Part shown: one piece after another, positions 25,364-35,272 of the stretch
How positions within the stretch are numbered: the stretch's first letter is position 1
How the letters are laid out: each line of letters starts with the position of its first letter
DNA from: Bog-473 sp963782415
GTDB lineage: Bacteria > Actinomycetota > Acidimicrobiia > Acidimicrobiales > RAAP-2
Assembly (NCBI GenBank): GCA_963782415.1
Contig: CAWAJT010000006.1
Span: forward strand, 186,001-250,000
Reading direction: 5' to 3'
DNA: 64,000 nucleotides
Notes under the pieces: generated by a model
Database searches by the model: none
What the model was told of the DNA's origin: nothing
Seen by the model: only the letters and a program-made list of their open reading frames with translations
Translations under genes and position numbers: made by a program

Positions 25364-27625
25364 CTACGCCGGAGACGTGGCCTCTTCACTTTCAGTGAGA
25401 CGCACGTCGGTATCGAGACGCCGACGGGCCCGTTCCCGCGCCAGCTCCTTGAGTCGCTCCTGCGAACTCACGCCGTGGCGGTTGGGCACCCGGCGCCAGC
25501 GCCGGTCCGATCCCAGCGCCCAGGCGTTGGTCTCGTCGGCGAACACGAGGTCGAGCACCTCGAAGAGCCGCGACTGCAGCTCGGGGTCGTGCACCGGGAC
25601 GACCACCTCAATGCGACGGTCCAGATTGCGTCCCATGAGGTCGGCCGAGCCGATGAAGATCTTGAGGGGCAGACCCGGTCCGGCCGCCGGATCGGCCGGC
25701 GCACCGCCGAAGCGGTAGATACGCGAATGCTCCAGGAAGCTGCCCACAATGGAACGGACCCGGATGCGCTCGGAGAGCTCGGGGATGCCGGGGCGGAGGC
25801 GGCACAGGCCGCGCACGGCCAAATCGATCTCGACGCCGGCGCCCGAGGCGCGGTAGAGCGCGTCGATCATGGCGGCGTCGGTGAGGCCGTTGAGCTTCAG
25901 GACGATGCGGCCGGACGGTCCCGCTTCGGCCTGCTCCTCGATCATGGCCAGGATGCGCTTGCGCACGGTCACCGGTGACACAAGGATCTCTTGGTAGTCG
26001 GCGTGACGCGAGAAGCCGGTGAGGTAGTTGAAGAGCTCGCCGACATCGGCACCGATCGCCCGATCCGAGGTGAGCAATCCGATGTCCTCGTAGATGCGCG
26101 CCGTCTTGGAGTTGTAGTTGCCGGTACCGACATGGCAGTAGTGCCGCACCCCGTCCTCCTCGCGCCGCAGCACGAGCGCGGTCTTCGAGTGCGTCTTGAG
26201 GCCGACGATGCCATAGACCACATGGACACCCACCTCTTCGAGCGCCCGGGCCCAGCCGATGTTGGCCTCCTCGTCGAAGCGCGCCTTGAGCTCGACGATG
26301 GCCGCCACCTGCTTGCCGTTCTCGGCGGCGCGGATGAGCGCGGCGACGATCGGGCTGTCGCCCCCGGTGCGATAGAGCGTCTGCTTGATCCCGAGCACCA
26401 TCGGGTCCTCCGCCGCCTGCGCCACGAAGGCCTCGACCGACGTGGCGAAGGAGTCGTAGGGATGGTGAACCAGCACGTCGCGCTCGCGCAGCATGGCGAA
26501 GAACTCGGCCGGATCGTGCGCCACCTGGGCGAGGCGGGGCGGAGTCATGGGCGTCCAGCTCTCGCCGTGGAGGTCGGGGCGGTCGAGGGCGTAGACACCC
26601 CACAACCCGCTCAGGTCGAGCGGCGCCCCGACCCGGAAGACCCCGTCGGATCCGACCTCGAGCTCGGTGGCCAGCAGTTCGGCAAGCTCCTGGCCCATGT
26701 CGGCCTCGATCTCGAGCCGGAGGGCCTTGCCGAAACGGCGGCGGCGCAGTTCCATCTCGATGGCGACGAGCAGGTCGTCCGCCTCGTCCTCCTCGAGGGC
26801 GAGGTCGGCGTTGCGGGTGACCCGGAAGGCATGGTGATGACCGATCGTCATGCCCGGGAACAACGAGTCCAAGTGCGCGGAGATTACCTGTTCCAGTGGC
26901 ACGAAACGTTCACCGTCGGGCATCACGATGAAGCGTGGCAGGGCCGGTGGCACCTTGACCCGGGCGATGCGGCCCTCCCCCGACGAGGGATCCAGCACCT
27001 CGACCACGAGGTTGAGCGACAGGTTCGAGATGTACGGGAAGGGGTGGCCGGGGTCGACGGCGAGCGGTGTCAGCACCGGGTAGATCTGGCGCTGAAAGAC
27101 CTCGACGAGGTGCTGGCGGTCGTCGTCGTCGAGCGAGCCCCAGCCGGCGAAGCGGACGCCGGCGTCGGCCAGGCCCGGCACGATCTCGTCCAAGAAGATG
27201 TGGTCCTGACGCCGGACGAGCTCTTCGACGCGGCTGCGGATCATGGTCAGCTGCTCGCCGGGACGCAGCCCGTCCACCGAGCGGGTGCGCACGCCGGCAG
27301 CGACCTGGTCCTCCAAGGCGGCGACACGGATTTGATAGAACTCGTCGAGCAGCTCGGAGAAGATGGCGAGGAACTTGGCCCGCTCCAGCAGCGGGATGCC
27401 GTCGTCCTCGGCCAGATCGAGCAGGCGGGCGCCGAAGTCGAGCCGCGACTGCTCCCGGTTGGTGAAACGCTGGTAACCGAACGCCTCGATCTGCTGGTAC
27501 GTCGGAGGGGTCGGGTGCTCGACCTCCTCGCCAATGCGCTGCTCCCCCGCTCCAGGCGCTGGCCCGTCTGTGACCTGGGGTTCGGGCTGCGCTGGGGGTT
27601 GGTGCTGGGGCTGTGTCTGGGTCAT
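25364..27625 (-). CDS. ppk: Polyphosphate kinase 1
   Basis: Reversibly polymerises the gamma phosphate of ATP into polyphosphate. The 753-residue product covers the full PPK1 family: the N domain (QRFTNREQSRLDFGARLLDL), RVAALEDQV, the catalytic segment GIKQTLYRTGGDSPIV, the autophosphorylated His in LKTHSKTALV, the second conserved His in YCHVGTGNYN, and KIFIGSADLMGRNLDRRIEV near the end. The first 40 residues are a Gln/Pro-rich tail. ATG 27625 chosen; ATG 27649 is possible. Divergent from the SEDS gene. Confidence 0.94.
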   Translation of the reverse strand: MTQTQPQHQPPAQPEPQVTDGPAPGAGEQRIGEEVEHPTPPTYQQIEAFGYQRFTNREQSRLDFGARLLDLAEDDGIPLLERAKFLAIFSELLDEFYQIRVAALEDQVAAGVRTRSVDGLRPGEQLTMIRSRVEELVRRQDHIFLDEIVPGLADAGVRFAGWGSLDDDDRQHLVEVFQRQIYPVLTPLAVDPGHPFPYISNLSLNLVVEVLDPSSGEGRIARVKVPPALPRFIVMPDGERFVPLEQVISAHLDSLFPGMTIGHHHAFRVTRNADLALEEDEADDLLVAIEMELRRRRFGKALRLEIEADMGQELAELLATELEVGSDGVFRVGAPLDLSGLWGVYALDRPDLHGESWTPMTPPRLAQVAHDPAEFFAMLRERDVLVHHPYDSFATSVEAFVAQAAEDPMVLGIKQTLYRTGGDSPIVAALIRAAENGKQVAAIVELKARFDEEANIGWARALEEVGVHVVYGIVGLKTHSKTALVLRREEDGVRHYCHVGTGNYNSKTARIYEDIGLLTSDRAIGADVGELFNYLTGFSRHADYQEILVSPVTVRKRILAMIEEQAEAGPSGRIVLKLNGLTDAAMIDALYRASGAGVEIDLAVRGLCRLRPGIPELSERIRVRSIVGSFLEHSRIYRFGGAPADPAAGPGLPLKIFIGSADLMGRNLDRRIEVVVPVHDPELQSRLFEVLDLVFADETNAWALGSDRRWRRVPNRHGVSSQERLKELARERARRRLDTDVRLTESEEATSPA

Positions 27626-27671
27626 GTGAAGTGGTCCAGCAGCGAGCATCCGAAGCGGGATGTCACCCCTG

Positions 27672-27694
27672 ATCCTACCCCCCACCACTACGAT
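27672..27694. promoter_or_regulatory. Divergent -10 boxes for ppk and the SEDS gene
   Basis: Minus strand TAGGAT (27677-27672) faces ppk. Plus strand TACGAT (27689-27694) ends seven bases before the GTG at 27702 of the ftsW/rodA gene. If transcription starts there, an upstream ATG at 27660 would not be on the message, which favours the GTG start. Confidence 0.4.
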
Positions 27695-27701
27695 TCGCCC
27701 G

Positions 27702-29093
27702 GTGCCGTCTGCGTCCGCTGTCCGTGCCCGTCGCACTGTTCTCCCGCGCTACGTCTTCGGCCCCAAGCCCAAGCGACGGACGGAGCTGGGCCTGCTCCTC
27801 TTCGCCGCGCTGCTGGTCGTCGCGCTCTACATCATCGCCGTCCTGGGTCAGAAGTCCAAGATCCCCGACAACATCGGCGCGTTCCTCGGCGTCGTCCTCG
27901 GCCTGGCGCTCTGCGCGCACATGGCGAACCGCTGGCTCGCCCCGAACGCCAACGCAGTGATTCTCCCGCTGGCCGTCCTGCTGAACGGGCTCGGCTACGT
28001 CGTCATCGCTCGCTGGGACCCGGGCCAGGCCCAGGGCCAGGCGGCCTGGGCCGCGCTCGGCATCGGGTTGTACGTGCTGACCATGCTGGTGGTGCGCTAT
28101 TCACGCGATCTGGAGCGCTACCGTTACCTGCTCTTGCTGGTGGCGGGAGTGCTTCTCGTCGTCCCCCTCTTCTTCTCGCCCATCGGGGGCGCCCGTCTGT
28201 GGGTGCACTTCGGCAGCCTGTCGTTCCAGCCCATTGAGTTCTCCAAGATCCTCCTGTGCATCTACTTCGCCTCCTACTTCGCGGAGAACAAGGAGATGCT
28301 GACGATCCCGACGGCGCAACTCGGGAACCGCCTGATCCTCGACCCCCGGCCGCTCATCCCCATCCTGGTCGCCTGGGGCGCCGCCATGGCGGTGATCGGG
28401 CTGGAAGACGACATCGGCTTCGCCGCACTGCTCTTCGTGCTCTTCATCGGCCTGCTCTGGGTGGCCACCGGTCGGGTCGGCTACCTGCTGCTCGGGCTGG
28501 TGCTGTTCGGCATCGGGGCCTATATCGCCGCACGATATTTCGGCCAGGTGCATCTGCGCGTCGAACAATGGCAGAACCCCTGGCCGACAACGGCCAAGCC
28601 GGGCGTCACCCAAATTGCGGAGGCGCAATACGGCATGGGCACGGGCGGGGTCGGCGGGACCGGGCTTGGCTTCGACTACTACGCGCGGTACATCCCCGAG
28701 CTGACGAGCGACATGATCTTCGCCGCCATCGGCACCGAGATGGGCCTGGTCGGCTGCGTCGCCGTGGTGATGTCCTTCATCCTCCTGGTGGGCTCGGGCT
28801 TCCGAGTGGCCCAGACGGCCCGGTCGGACTTCTCGCGCCTCATGGCGACGGGGCTGACGCTGATTCTCGGCTTCCAGGCCTTCTTCATCATGGCGGGGGT
28901 GGTACGCCTGTTGCCCTTTACGGGGATCACCCTCCCCTTCGTCGCCTACGGCGGGTCGTCCCTGCTGGCGAACTACGTCCTGATCGCGCTCATGCTGCGG
29001 ATCTCGGACGAGGGGGCGCAGGCCCAGGCTGCCATGCTGGCGGCCGGTTCCGCCGGAGGCCCCGGCGAGCGCCCGATGGTCCCCGCCGGCTGA
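27702..29093 (+). CDS. SEDS peptidoglycan glycosyltransferase (FtsW/RodA/SpoVE family)
   Basis: 463-residue protein with about ten TM segments that polymerises lipid II with a class B penicillin-binding protein. Family blocks seen: IGGARLWVHFGSLSFQPIEFSKILL, GLEDDIGFAALLFVLF, QYGMGTGGVGGTGLG, DMIFAAIGTEMGLVG and ITLPFVAYGGSSLLANYVLIALMLRIS. The Glu-Asp-Asp-Ile version of the usual E/Q-x-D-L/F-G motif is kept (EDDIG). No penicillin-binding protein gene adjoins it, so FtsW and RodA cannot be told apart. An ATG at 27660 would add 14 residues. Confidence 0.9.
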   Translation: MPSASAVRARRTVLPRYVFGPKPKRRTELGLLLFAALLVVALYIIAVLGQKSKIPDNIGAFLGVVLGLALCAHMANRWLAPNANAVILPLAVLLNGLGYVVIARWDPGQAQGQAAWAALGIGLYVLTMLVVRYSRDLERYRYLLLLVAGVLLVVPLFFSPIGGARLWVHFGSLSFQPIEFSKILLCIYFASYFAENKEMLTIPTAQLGNRLILDPRPLIPILVAWGAAMAVIGLEDDIGFAALLFVLFIGLLWVATGRVGYLLLGLVLFGIGAYIAARYFGQVHLRVEQWQNPWPTTAKPGVTQIAEAQYGMGTGGVGGTGLGFDYYARYIPELTSDMIFAAIGTEMGLVGCVAVVMSFILLVGSGFRVAQTARSDFSRLMATGLTLILGFQAFFIMAGVVRLLPFTGITLPFVAYGGSSLLANYVLIALMLRISDEGAQAQAAMLAAGSAGGPGERPMVPAG

Positions 29094-29147
29094 GGGCGGC
29101 CCGGCGCAACCCGCCGGCCCGGTGCGGCCGGGATCAGCGCGGCGGCC

Positions 29148-29501
29148 TCATTCGGAGCCGCCGGAGCTGGCCGATCCGCCGGCCACTTCGTAGGACCACA
29201 GCTCGGACGAGACCGAGACGGGGCCGCCGTGGGGCGAGGGCCGGTCGGCGCCGGCGTGACCATGGGCGAAGGCCGGCGAGGAGACCCACTTCTGGAACGA
29301 CTCCTCGTCGCGCCAGCGGGTGACGACGAGCCACTGCAGCCGGTCGTCAGTCGGGCGCAGGAGCTCGAAGCCCTCGAAGCCCTCCTGGTTGTCGACGGCA
29401 CCCGCCCGCGCCGCGAAGCGACGGGCCAACTCGTCACCGGAGCCGGCGGGGACGGTGATGGCGTTGATCTTGATGACGGCGGGACGTGCTTTCGTACTCA
29501 T
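29148..29501 (-). CDS. Antibiotic-biosynthesis-monooxygenase domain protein, MhuD-like heme-degrading
   Basis: 117-residue ABM-fold protein. The N-terminal 85 residues run like mycobacterial MhuD: VIKINAITVPAGSGDELARRF, AVDNQEGFEGFELLRP, WLVVTRWRDEESFQKW. MhuD residues Asn7 and Trp66 correspond to Asn13 and Trp72. The axial His75 position reads Gly81 but is flanked by His80 and His82 (FAHGHAG), so a heme ligand may have shifted by one. Likely role is iron release from heme; this needs biochemical proof. GAGGTG precedes the ATG. Confidence 0.75.
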   Translation of the reverse strand: MSTKARPAVIKINAITVPAGSGDELARRFAARAGAVDNQEGFEGFELLRPTDDRLQWLVVTRWRDEESFQKWVSSPAFAHGHAGADRPSPHGGPVSVSSELWSYEVAGGSASSGGSE

Positions 29502-29521
29502 GGCACCTCAGTGGTCGGATG

Positions 29522-29548
29522 GGTGTGATCGGTGTGATCGGTGTGATC
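29522..29548. repeat. Three tandem copies of GGTGTGATC
   Basis: Three perfect head-to-tail 9-base copies fill half of the 50-base gap upstream of the MhuD-like gene (minus strand sense: GATCACACC). Nine-base spacing puts successive copies slightly less than one helix turn apart. Could be a regulator binding array, or slippage of a short repeat. Confidence 0.6.
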
Positions 29549-29551
29549 TTG

Positions 29552-29821
29552 TCAGGCCGACACACGTTCGGTGAGGCACACGGTAATCGTGTCGCCTGCT
29601 TCCTTCCCGATCTTCTTGCGGAGCGCCGCCTTGATCGGCAACTTATGGGTGCCGTCACCGAGCGCCATGAACGAGCTCTGGAACGGCTCGCCGTCGACGG
29701 TCCCGCGCACCTTCACCAGTCCCCTGGTCCCGAAGAACTCGGCTGAACCCACCATGACCACGTACGTCCATCCCCCCTTGTCGGGGCTCTTCTGCAGCTC
29801 GGCCCGGAAGGTCTTGCGCAT
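29552..29821 (-). CDS. DUF1905 domain protein
   Basis: 89 residues. MRKTFRAELQKSPDKGGWTYVVMV, GTRGLVKVRGTVDGEPFQSSF, GDGTHKLPIKAALRKKIGKEAGDTITV follows the DUF1905 pattern of a small beta-barrel, with no known biochemical function. It lies upstream of the MhuD-like gene in the same direction, separated by the tandem repeat. GGAGGGGGATCACCGC directly before the ATG contains a plausible ribosome site. Confidence 0.85.
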   Translation of the reverse strand: MRKTFRAELQKSPDKGGWTYVVMVGSAEFFGTRGLVKVRGTVDGEPFQSSFMALGDGTHKLPIKAALRKKIGKEAGDTITVCLTERVSA

Positions 29822-29937
29822 GCGGTGATCCCCCTCCTTCTCGCGCTGATCGTCGGCCCGTCGCGGCGTCCTCGCCCGGTGACCCGGTGCGCACCGTCGC
29901 CAACGCCGATCCTGCCCGCAATGCGAGGCTGGTGCCA

Positions 29938-30357
29938 ATGACCGAAGGCCACGACACCGGCGTCCATCTCGTCGCGGCGGGCCTCCTCGTCCATGCCGGC
30001 GAAGTCCTGCTCTGCCATCGCTCTGCGAGCAGGCGCTGGTATCCCGACGTCTGGGACCTCCCTGGTGGCCACATCGAACCGGGCGAGTCGGCTGAGGATG
30101 CGCTCGTTCGCGAGCTCCGCGAGGAGCTGGGGATCGTGATCTCCGAACCCACTGTGCCTCCATTCGCCCACGTGGAGCACAGCGACGTCGACTGTCGCAT
30201 CTGGGTCGTCCGGGCCTGGGGTGGCAACCCGCATGTGGCATCGGATGAACACGACGACCTGCGTTGGTGGTCTCCGAACGCCATCGGCGATCTGCCGTTG
30301 GCGGACGAGCGCTATCGGCCCCTGCTGCGACGAGCGGCGTCGAGGGACGATGAATGA
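29938..30357 (+). CDS. Nudix hydrolase
   Basis: 139 residues with a complete Nudix box G-x5-E-x7-R-E-x2-E-E-x-G starting GGHIEPGESAEDALVRELRE. HLVAAGLLVHAGEVLLCHRS precedes and WDLPGG joins it, as in MutT/8-oxo-GTPase-like members; the substrate is not predictable. Starts at GTG 29887 or ATG 29938 are possible; I prefer the ATG since the family fold begins a few residues later. Confidence 0.88.
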   Translation: MTEGHDTGVHLVAAGLLVHAGEVLLCHRSASRRWYPDVWDLPGGHIEPGESAEDALVRELREELGIVISEPTVPPFAHVEHSDVDCRIWVVRAWGGNPHVASDEHDDLRWWSPNAIGDLPLADERYRPLLRRAASRDDE

Positions 30358-30432
30358 GCCCGACCGACCGTCACGGCCGATGCAGTCGCCGAGGAGTTCC
30401 ACCATCGTTGTGCCGGCGGTGCCGCGGCCCGT

Positions 30433-30975
30433 TCAGGTCCCCAGCACGACGACGTCGCCCACCTCATCGAGCAGCCGCTCATCGGCCAAGATCGGCGCCG
30501 GCACAGGCATGCGGAGCGCCAGGACGATCCCGTCGGACGGCCGGCAGTCGATCCGCTCGCGCCCGCTCGGCGTCATGAGGTCGAGCTCGGCCAGGAGGTT
30601 GCCCTCGTCACGCCCGACCAGTCGGAGGGCGATGACCTCAATGCGCGCCCGCTGGAGCACCTGCATAAAGAGCTCGTGGGTCATGGGCCGGCGCGAGTCC
30701 ATCCGCCGGAGCGCCTGGGCCATGGCGGTGCCCTCCGGGAGGCCGACCGGAAAGACGAGCGCGCGGATTGGCGGCTCCGATTCGACCAGCGTGACCGAGG
30801 GATAGGTCGACGGCAGGTCGAGCGACACATCCTCGACGTCCATGACTCGGAAGGTCGGGATCGCCTCGATGGTCGCCTCTTGCCCAGTTCGGGAGGCCGG
30901 CGCTGTTGTCGCCTGTGCCTCTGCGGTCGCCGCCGCATCGGCCGCCGCCACGGCCAAACCCTCCGGGTCGCTCAT
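30433..30975 (-). CDS. Bifunctional nuclease family protein (DUF151)
   Basis: 180 residues. The DUF151/BFN domain spans about 43-175: FRVMDVEDVSLDLPSTYPSVTLVE, LVFPVGLPEGTAMAQAL, RRPMTHELFMQVLQRA, and IDCRPSDGIVLALRMPVPAPI. Plant and Thermotoga members cleave DNA and RNA; in bacteria the role is unclear. An Ala/Thr-rich 40-residue N-terminus precedes. ATG 30975 overlaps the rodA stop (ATGA), so it is co-transcribed with a cell-wall gene. Confidence 0.87.
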   Translation of the reverse strand: MSDPEGLAVAAADAAATAEAQATTAPASRTGQEATIEAIPTFRVMDVEDVSLDLPSTYPSVTLVESEPPIRALVFPVGLPEGTAMAQALRRMDSRRPMTHELFMQVLQRARIEVIALRLVGRDEGNLLAELDLMTPSGRERIDCRPSDGIVLALRMPVPAPILADERLLDEVGDVVVLGT

Positions 30976-32124
30976 CGGAACCGCCGCCGGGCGCTGACGC
31001 TGAGGGCAAGCCCCACGGCGCTGAAGAAGACCAGCACGGCCGTGCCGCCGTAGCTGACGAAGGGGAGCGGAATCCCCGTGATCGGCATGATGCCCATGGT
31101 CATCCCGGCGTTCTGGAAGACGCTGAAGGCGATGAAGGCAAAGAGGCCGGCGCAGATGATGCGGCCGAAGATGTCCCGCGACACGACGGCAGCGTGCAGG
31201 ACCCGCCAGGCGATCACGCCCTCGAGGAACAGCACGCCCACCGCGCCGACGAAACCCAATTGTTCGGCCACCGCGGTGAAGATGAAGTCGGTCTGCTGCT
31301 CGGGCACATAACCGAGATTCGTCTCCACCCCGTGCCCGATGCCCTGCCCGAACATGCCACCCGAGCCGATGGCGTTCTTGGCCTGCTGGGTGTTGTAAAT
31401 GGCCGACTGCACGTAGGGGTTCGTGCTGTGCGAGTTCGGGTTCAAGAAAGTCGTCAGGCGAGCGATCTGGTAGTGGTGCAGCAGGCCACCGGCGATGGCG
31501 ACGAAGGCGACGAAGGCCGTCCCGATGAGCAGCATGACCAGAATCCGGATGGGCAGTCCGGCCACAGCCAGGAGGACCAGCAACACGATCACCATGATCA
31601 TCGCCGTGCCGAGGTCCGGCTGGAGCAGCACCAGGACGATCGGGATGCTGGCCATGATCAGCAGGCGGAAGACGTCGCGCCAGGCCAACCCCTCCTCCTC
31701 GCGGCGCGCGCGAATAGGCGGCCACGGCCAGGATGAGGGCCAGCACGGCGAATTCGGACGGTTGCAACTGCAGCGGGCCCAGGCTGAACCACCGTGCCGC
31801 GCCCTGGGCGCTGCTACCGATGGCGAACACCCCGAGCAGCGCGAACACGATCAGCCAATAGAGGATGTTGGCCACGGGTTCGATCCGCCGATAGTCGATC
31901 AGGGCGACCACCACCATGACGATGACGCCCAGCACGACGAACAGGCCCTGCTTCTTCAGGAAGGTCTTGGGGTCGTCGCCGTTGGCCAGCAACGATCCGC
32001 GGGTCGCCGTGTAGACCATGACCACGCCGATAATCGACACCAGCAGCGTGGCGGCTACCAGAATGACGTCAAAGGGAGGCACGCTGCGGCGGGCGGCAAC
32101 GTGTGTTCTGGCGAGTGTGGTCAT
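30972..32124 (-). CDS. rodA: Rod shape-determining SEDS protein RodA (apparent frameshift)
   Basis: Peptidoglycan polymerase of the elongation machinery. The N-terminal part (DVILVAATLLVSIIGVVMVYTATRG, FSLGPLQLQPSEFAVLALILAVAAYSRA) and the C-terminal part (LAWRDVFRLL, LLQPDLGTAMIMVIVLLVL, GGMFGQGIGHGVETNLGYVPEQQTDFIF, GIPLPFVSYGGTAVL) lie in different frames. Removing one base from the CG run at 31701-31712 joins them as AAYSRAREEEGLAWRDVF, giving 383 residues; length 1153 is one over a multiple of three. LQPDLG is the catalytic-Asp motif. A TATTCT box (32147-32142) lies 17 bases before the ATG. Confidence 0.88.
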
Positions 32125-32153
32125 AAGGCGGATTCGGGGACAGAATACCGGCC

Positions 32154-33128
32154 GTGACCCCACCCTCCTTGGCGCCGCTTCCTGCCCTGGTGGGCACCCT
32201 GCGCGCCGCCACCACCAACAATCAGGTCGACCAAGGCGGCGGTTGGCTCTACCACCTGCTCGTCAAATTCGGCGTCAGCCCGGACACGGCCTCGACGGTG
32301 ACCGACCTGATCGTCCGGCCGCTCAGCATCCTCATTGTGCTCGTGATCGCGCTCATCGTGGCCCGTCTGGGTGCGCGTGTGATCCGACGCGTGCTCGAGC
32401 GCGTCGCCAACCAGGCCGCGACCCGTTCGGGCTCGACGCGGGCGGGGGCGCGGGTTGCCACCATGTCCGGGCTCGTCGCCAACATCTGGCGCTTCTTTGT
32501 CTTCGTGGTGGCGGGCGCCATCGTGCTCGGCATGCTCGGCATCAACCTGACGCCGTTGCTCGCCAGCGCGACCATCATCGGCGCCACCCTGGGCTTCGGC
32601 GCGCAGCAGATCGTGCGCGACTACTTCTCGGGCATCCTCATGACGATGGAGGACCAGTACAACGTCGGCGACTCGGTCACGATCGCCGGGGTGACGGGCG
32701 TCATCGAGGAGGTCACCATGCGCCTCACCCGTTTCCGCGGCTTCGACGGCACGACGTACATCATCCCCAACGGTGACATTCGCCTGATCGGGAACCTGTC
32801 ACGCGGCTGGGCCCGCGCCGTGGTCGATCTCAGGTTGCCCGGGCAGAGCGCGGCTGATCTGGACGGGGTGCGCCGCATCATCGGCGACGCAGCGCACGAG
32901 GTGGCCACGAATCCGCTGTTCGCCGACCACGTCACCGAGCCGCCCACGGTGGTCGGACTGCAATCCGCTGACGCCTCGACGATCACGGTGCGGGTGATGC
33001 TCCTCACCGTGCCCTCGCAGCGCGACGCGCTGACGTGCGGATTGCGCGAGGCCGCGCTCGAAGCCCTGGCGACGGCTGCGTTCTGGCCGGCGGAGGTCGC
33101 GCCGCCGCCGGCAACACCTGCGACCTGA
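32154..33128 (+). CDS. MscS-family mechanosensitive channel
   Basis: 324-residue small-conductance channel. Three TM segments: about 55-80 (IVRPLSILIVLVIALIVARLG), 104-128 and the pore helix at about 130-160 (LLASATIIGATLGFGAQQIVRDYFSG). The beta domain follows with MEDQYNVGDSVTIAGVTGVIEEVTMRLTRFRGFDGTTYIIPNG, strongly conserved in the family. GTG 32154 is 29 bases from the divergent rodA start, so both genes share one very small promoter region. Confidence 0.92.
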   Translation: MTPPSLAPLPALVGTLRAATTNNQVDQGGGWLYHLLVKFGVSPDTASTVTDLIVRPLSILIVLVIALIVARLGARVIRRVLERVANQAATRSGSTRAGARVATMSGLVANIWRFFVFVVAGAIVLGMLGINLTPLLASATIIGATLGFGAQQIVRDYFSGILMTMEDQYNVGDSVTIAGVTGVIEEVTMRLTRFRGFDGTTYIIPNGDIRLIGNLSRGWARAVVDLRLPGQSAADLDGVRRIIGDAAHEVATNPLFADHVTEPPTVVGLQSADASTITVRVMLLTVPSQRDALTCGLREAALEALATAAFWPAEVAPPPATPAT

Positions 33129-33141
33129 CCGGACGACGGCG

Positions 33142-34029
33142 TCAATTCGGGGAAGGGGCCACCGCCTCCGCTGCGGACCACATGGCCTCGACCGGCGCCT
33201 CCATACCGGTCCAGAGGGTGATTTGGGCCGCCGCCTGGTGCACGAGCATCCCCAACCCGTCGACGCCACTGGCACCGGCTGCCCGAGCCTCCTCCAACCA
33301 GCGTGTCGGCCGGGGCGCATAAATGAGATCGGCCGCCACCTGCCCGCCATGCAGCCACCGGGGATCCACCGGCCAGGCGCCTCCAGCGTCGCCCCCGGCC
33401 ATCCCGATCGGCGTGGCGTTGACCACCAGGTCAGCCGCTCGGACCACCGCCTTGCGAGCGCTCTCGGCCGATCCCACCACCGAGCCGGCGGCGCCCGCCA
33501 GCTCCGCCGCCGTGGCGCCGCGCTCGGGGGTCCGGTTGAGCACGGCGACCGTGTCGGCTCCCGCCTCGGCCAGGGCGAGCACGACGGCCCGGGCGGCCCC
33601 GCCCGCCCCGATGACCACGCAGCGCGTGCCGGCGGGTGCAAAGGACGCACCCCGCTCGAGCGAGGCGACAAAGCCCGCTCCGTCGGTGTTCGCTCCCAGC
33701 AACGCTTCGTCGCGCCGCACAATGCAGTTCACCGCATTGAGCCGGCGCGCCTCCTCCGTGCACGAGTCGACCAGGGCAGCAACATCGGCCTTGTGCGGCA
33801 TGGTCACCGACAGCCCACGCAGATCGGCCCTGCGCATGGCGGCCACTGCGGCCGCCGCCTGACCGGCCGGCACCTCGAAGGCGAACGAGCGCCAGGTGTC
33901 GGACAACTCGAGGGCGGCGAAGGCGGCGCTATGCAGCACGGGTGACAGCGAATGGGCGATGGGGCTGCCGATGACCCCGACGAGGCGCACCTCGGTTCCG
34001 GCGTCGGCCCGGGCCTCGTCCATGGTCAT
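33142..34029 (-). CDS. aroE: Shikimate dehydrogenase
   Basis: NADPH-dependent reduction of 3-dehydroshikimate, the fourth step after DAHP in the shikimate pathway. The 295 residues include GVIGSPIAHSLSPVLHSAAF (shikimate binding), SVTMPHKADVAALVD (catalytic Lys), LLGANTDGAGF and the dinucleotide loop VVIGAGGAARAVVLAL, with NRTPERG after it. ATG 34029 is preceded by GGAGG at good spacing; a GTG at 34074 overlapping mltG is possible. Its product leads to the chorismate used by trpE and menF. Confidence 0.93.
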   Translation of the reverse strand: MTMDEARADAGTEVRLVGVIGSPIAHSLSPVLHSAAFAALELSDTWRSFAFEVPAGQAAAAVAAMRRADLRGLSVTMPHKADVAALVDSCTEEARRLNAVNCIVRRDEALLGANTDGAGFVASLERGASFAPAGTRCVVIGAGGAARAVVLALAEAGADTVAVLNRTPERGATAAELAGAAGSVVGSAESARKAVVRAADLVVNATPIGMAGGDAGGAWPVDPRWLHGGQVAADLIYAPRPTRWLEEARAAGASGVDGLGMLVHQAAAQITLWTGMEAPVEAMWSAAEAVAPSPN

Positions 34030-34060
34030 GGGCACGCCTCCGGACGCGCCGGCGGCCGGG

Positions 34061-35268
<1,208 letters not shown>

Positions 35269-35272
<4 letters not shown>

